Origin: Thunnus maccoyii
Taxonomy: Eukaryota > Chordata > Actinopteri > Scombriformes > Scombridae
Direction of reading: 5' to 3'
Length of the DNA stretch: 64,000 nt
NCBI RefSeq assembly: GCF_910596095.1
Contig: NC_056548.1
Location: 18,996,651-19,060,650, forward strand
The notes beneath the pieces were generated by a model. The model made no database searches. It was not told where the DNA came from and worked only from the letters and a program-made list of their open reading frames with translations. Below, piece by piece: positions 62,326-64,000 of this stretch (position 1 is its first letter; each line of letters opens with the position of its first letter). The translations under genes were made by a program, and so were the position numbers.

Positions 62326-64000
62326 CTGAGAGAGAGAAAATGGATTTTTGTAGATGGCAAACAGTGAGTTAGATATCATTTGGTGTTGGGAATTTATTAG
62401 TTTGACTGAAAGCAATCATCATACCATGTGTTATTTTTTAATAACTTTTTGCAAATAACTTTCCAACATTTGTGGTTAAGTACTGAGACACAACCCAACT
62501 GATCAACAGCAGTGGAAGTTGAAGTGCCAGACAGATCTGGGAGCAGAGCCCCTGTAGGCAGAGTCCAGCAGCAGAGGGTGTCACACCGGGAAGCCAGTGC
62601 TCTGGCCGGGTGTCTGGCCGTCAGCACGGACCCCCTGCTCTGGGTAATGGGAAGCAGTTTTCCTGCTAAATGTGGTGGAGAGAAGTAAATTACTGGGGTG
62701 CAGCTGTCGGCAGGCAGGCTGGCTGGCATGGTGGGGGGAACCAGGAGGCTGAGAGGAGGTGGCACCTCCACCACTCGCCTCCTCTCACGGCAAGCCCGCT
62801 GTGTGCTTACTTTGCTGTGCAGAGTCCGCCTGCTCACCACAACTGTGGTGCTCGGCAGCGCTTTCTGTCTCTGTTGCTCTCCTTCCTTTTTGTCTCTGTC
62901 GTTTCCTTGCTGTCTTCATCTCTGTCCTTCCTCTTGTTCTCTTTCATTCTTACTCCCACATTCTTCCTCTTCTCTTAGTCTCTATTAACACCCCCCCTTT
63001 TCTTCTTTGCCTCTGCCTGCCCCCTCCAGCTCAACGCCTCTCAGTCCTCCCCCACTTCCAGCGCATGCTACCCGCCCACCACCCCACCACCCTGTTGCTA
63101 GGATAATGACCCTGCTGACAACTCAGACCCATGGCGGAAGCGGCTATGGACCAGCGAAAAGCTCCCAGTCTCTGACATCAATCACATCACTGGCACCTCT
63201 CTCCAGTTTAGGGAGGGTAGGGGAGACAGAGAGATGAAGGGGATGCTCAGCTGTCTGCAGACTAAGAGTTGACTGTATGCTCAGATATGTGGGCATGTGC
63301 ATCCTCCACATCAGCTTATTCTGGCACAGGGAACATATTTTGCAAAATATTCAGAGGTTAAATGTATGCCAGTACAAAAAGTTTTAGCGCGCTTTTAGAA
63401 GGACGTTGATGTTGATCGTATCAACAGCTGGAGAGAACCTGTCGCTGTAAAAAAAACGGATGCTGTGGAGTTTATTCCTTGTTCGTTTGAGAGTTTTAGA
63501 TCCTACAGTGTCATTGAGAGTTCATTGGCACTAATTTGCTCTAAATAATGTGTGTTTATTTGTTTGCCATGCAGTAACCCAGTTAACTAATCCATGGACT
63601 GCTTGTTTACCCAGGGAGAGGGGGCAAATCTCAGCCCCAGTGTGGCAGGGGGGAACTTCCCACAGTGTCTCTATGGTAATCAGCAGGTGTCACTCACCAC
63701 GGAGAAGAAGTGAGGGCTTTCTTACAAGCGTGAGAAAGAGGGGCAGCCTCCATTGCGCCCCCCACCCCCCTTGCTTTTTTTTTTTCCCCTGTTGGGGTAG
63801 CAGCAGCAACCGCAGTGACAGAGAGAAAGAGAGAGGGATAAGGGGAAGAGACAGAGAGGGCTACATTGGAGGCCGGGGTGGCCCTTCCCCACAACCTGTT
63901 GATGCTGCTGCCAATGCCCTGGCAATGGATCCCCCTATCCAGCTGCATGGGAGAGAGAAAGGCCAACAAAAGAGGTTTGGGAAGGAGGGGGGGATGTCAG

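Larger units (their letters stand above)
57449..64000 (+). other. akt1: AKT1 first coding intron (5' part)
   Basis: Begins with the GTAAAT donor after AKT1 codon 15 and runs off the window. It contains the SINE at 62.15 kb, CCA and GGCGT repeats, a pyrimidine-rich stretch at 62.87-63.07 kb and a GAGA-rich stretch at 60.87-60.97 kb. No exon matching the next AKT1 segment (GEYIKTW...) was seen. Confidence 0.7.

Overview
The window is animal nuclear DNA, most likely from a percomorph-type teleost fish. Coding sequence is split into many short exons with GT-AG introns, vertebrate protein families are recognisable exon by exon, the background is AT-rich with many microsatellites, and several dispersed repeat families typical of fish genomes are present. 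Nothing prokaryotic (operon, Shine-Dalgarno site, CRISPR array) is seen.

Layout, left to right: 1-13840 has no coding exon I can support. It holds degenerate transposon copies, an AT microsatellite, a 12-bp minisatellite and a possible orphan promoter near 4.6-5.1 kb. 13855-23450 (+) is the complete coding region of INF2 (inverted formin 2; 21 coding exons, 1265 codons plus stop). 24305-28444 (+) is ADSS1 (muscle-type adenylosuccinate synthase; 13 exons, 456 aa). 29132-34136 (+) is SIVA1 (4 exons, 170 aa). 34.3-43.2 kb is non-coding and probably includes a long 3' UTR of the next gene. 43181-44776 (-) is ZBTB42 (BTB plus four C2H2 zinc fingers, one coding exon, 531 aa), with 5' UTR exon(s) up to about 46.2 kb. 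46.3-57.2 kb is a repeat-rich gap with a candidate AKT1 leader exon near 52.2 kb. 57403-57448 (+) is the first coding exon of AKT1. The rest of the window is AKT1 intron, and the next coding exon was not found before 64000.

The gene set matches the human 14q32.33 neighbourhood (INF2-ADSS1-SIVA1-AKT1-ZBTB42). As I recall the human map, AKT1 and ZBTB42 lie head to head there as well, but here the pair is flipped as a block: ZBTB42 is next to SIVA1 and AKT1 points away. The first three genes are packed head to tail with gaps of only about 350-600 bp between a poly(A) signal and the next start codon. The genes do not form one pathway: INF2 is an actin regulator, ADSS1 works in the purine nucleotide cycle, SIVA1 is a pro-apoptotic zinc-binding protein, ZBTB42 a transcriptional repressor and AKT1 a kinase.

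All exon joins were made by reading splice sites by eye and checking that reading phases close. Both multi-exon enzymes come out with all phases consistent and with lengths close to the family. I see no clearly new biological system. The most interesting local points are a GC-AG intron and tandem in-frame donors in INF2, two possible INF2 C-terminal exons with no visible CAAX box, a hairpin-like transposon in SIVA1, and E2F/CCAAT motifs directly upstream of SIVA1.
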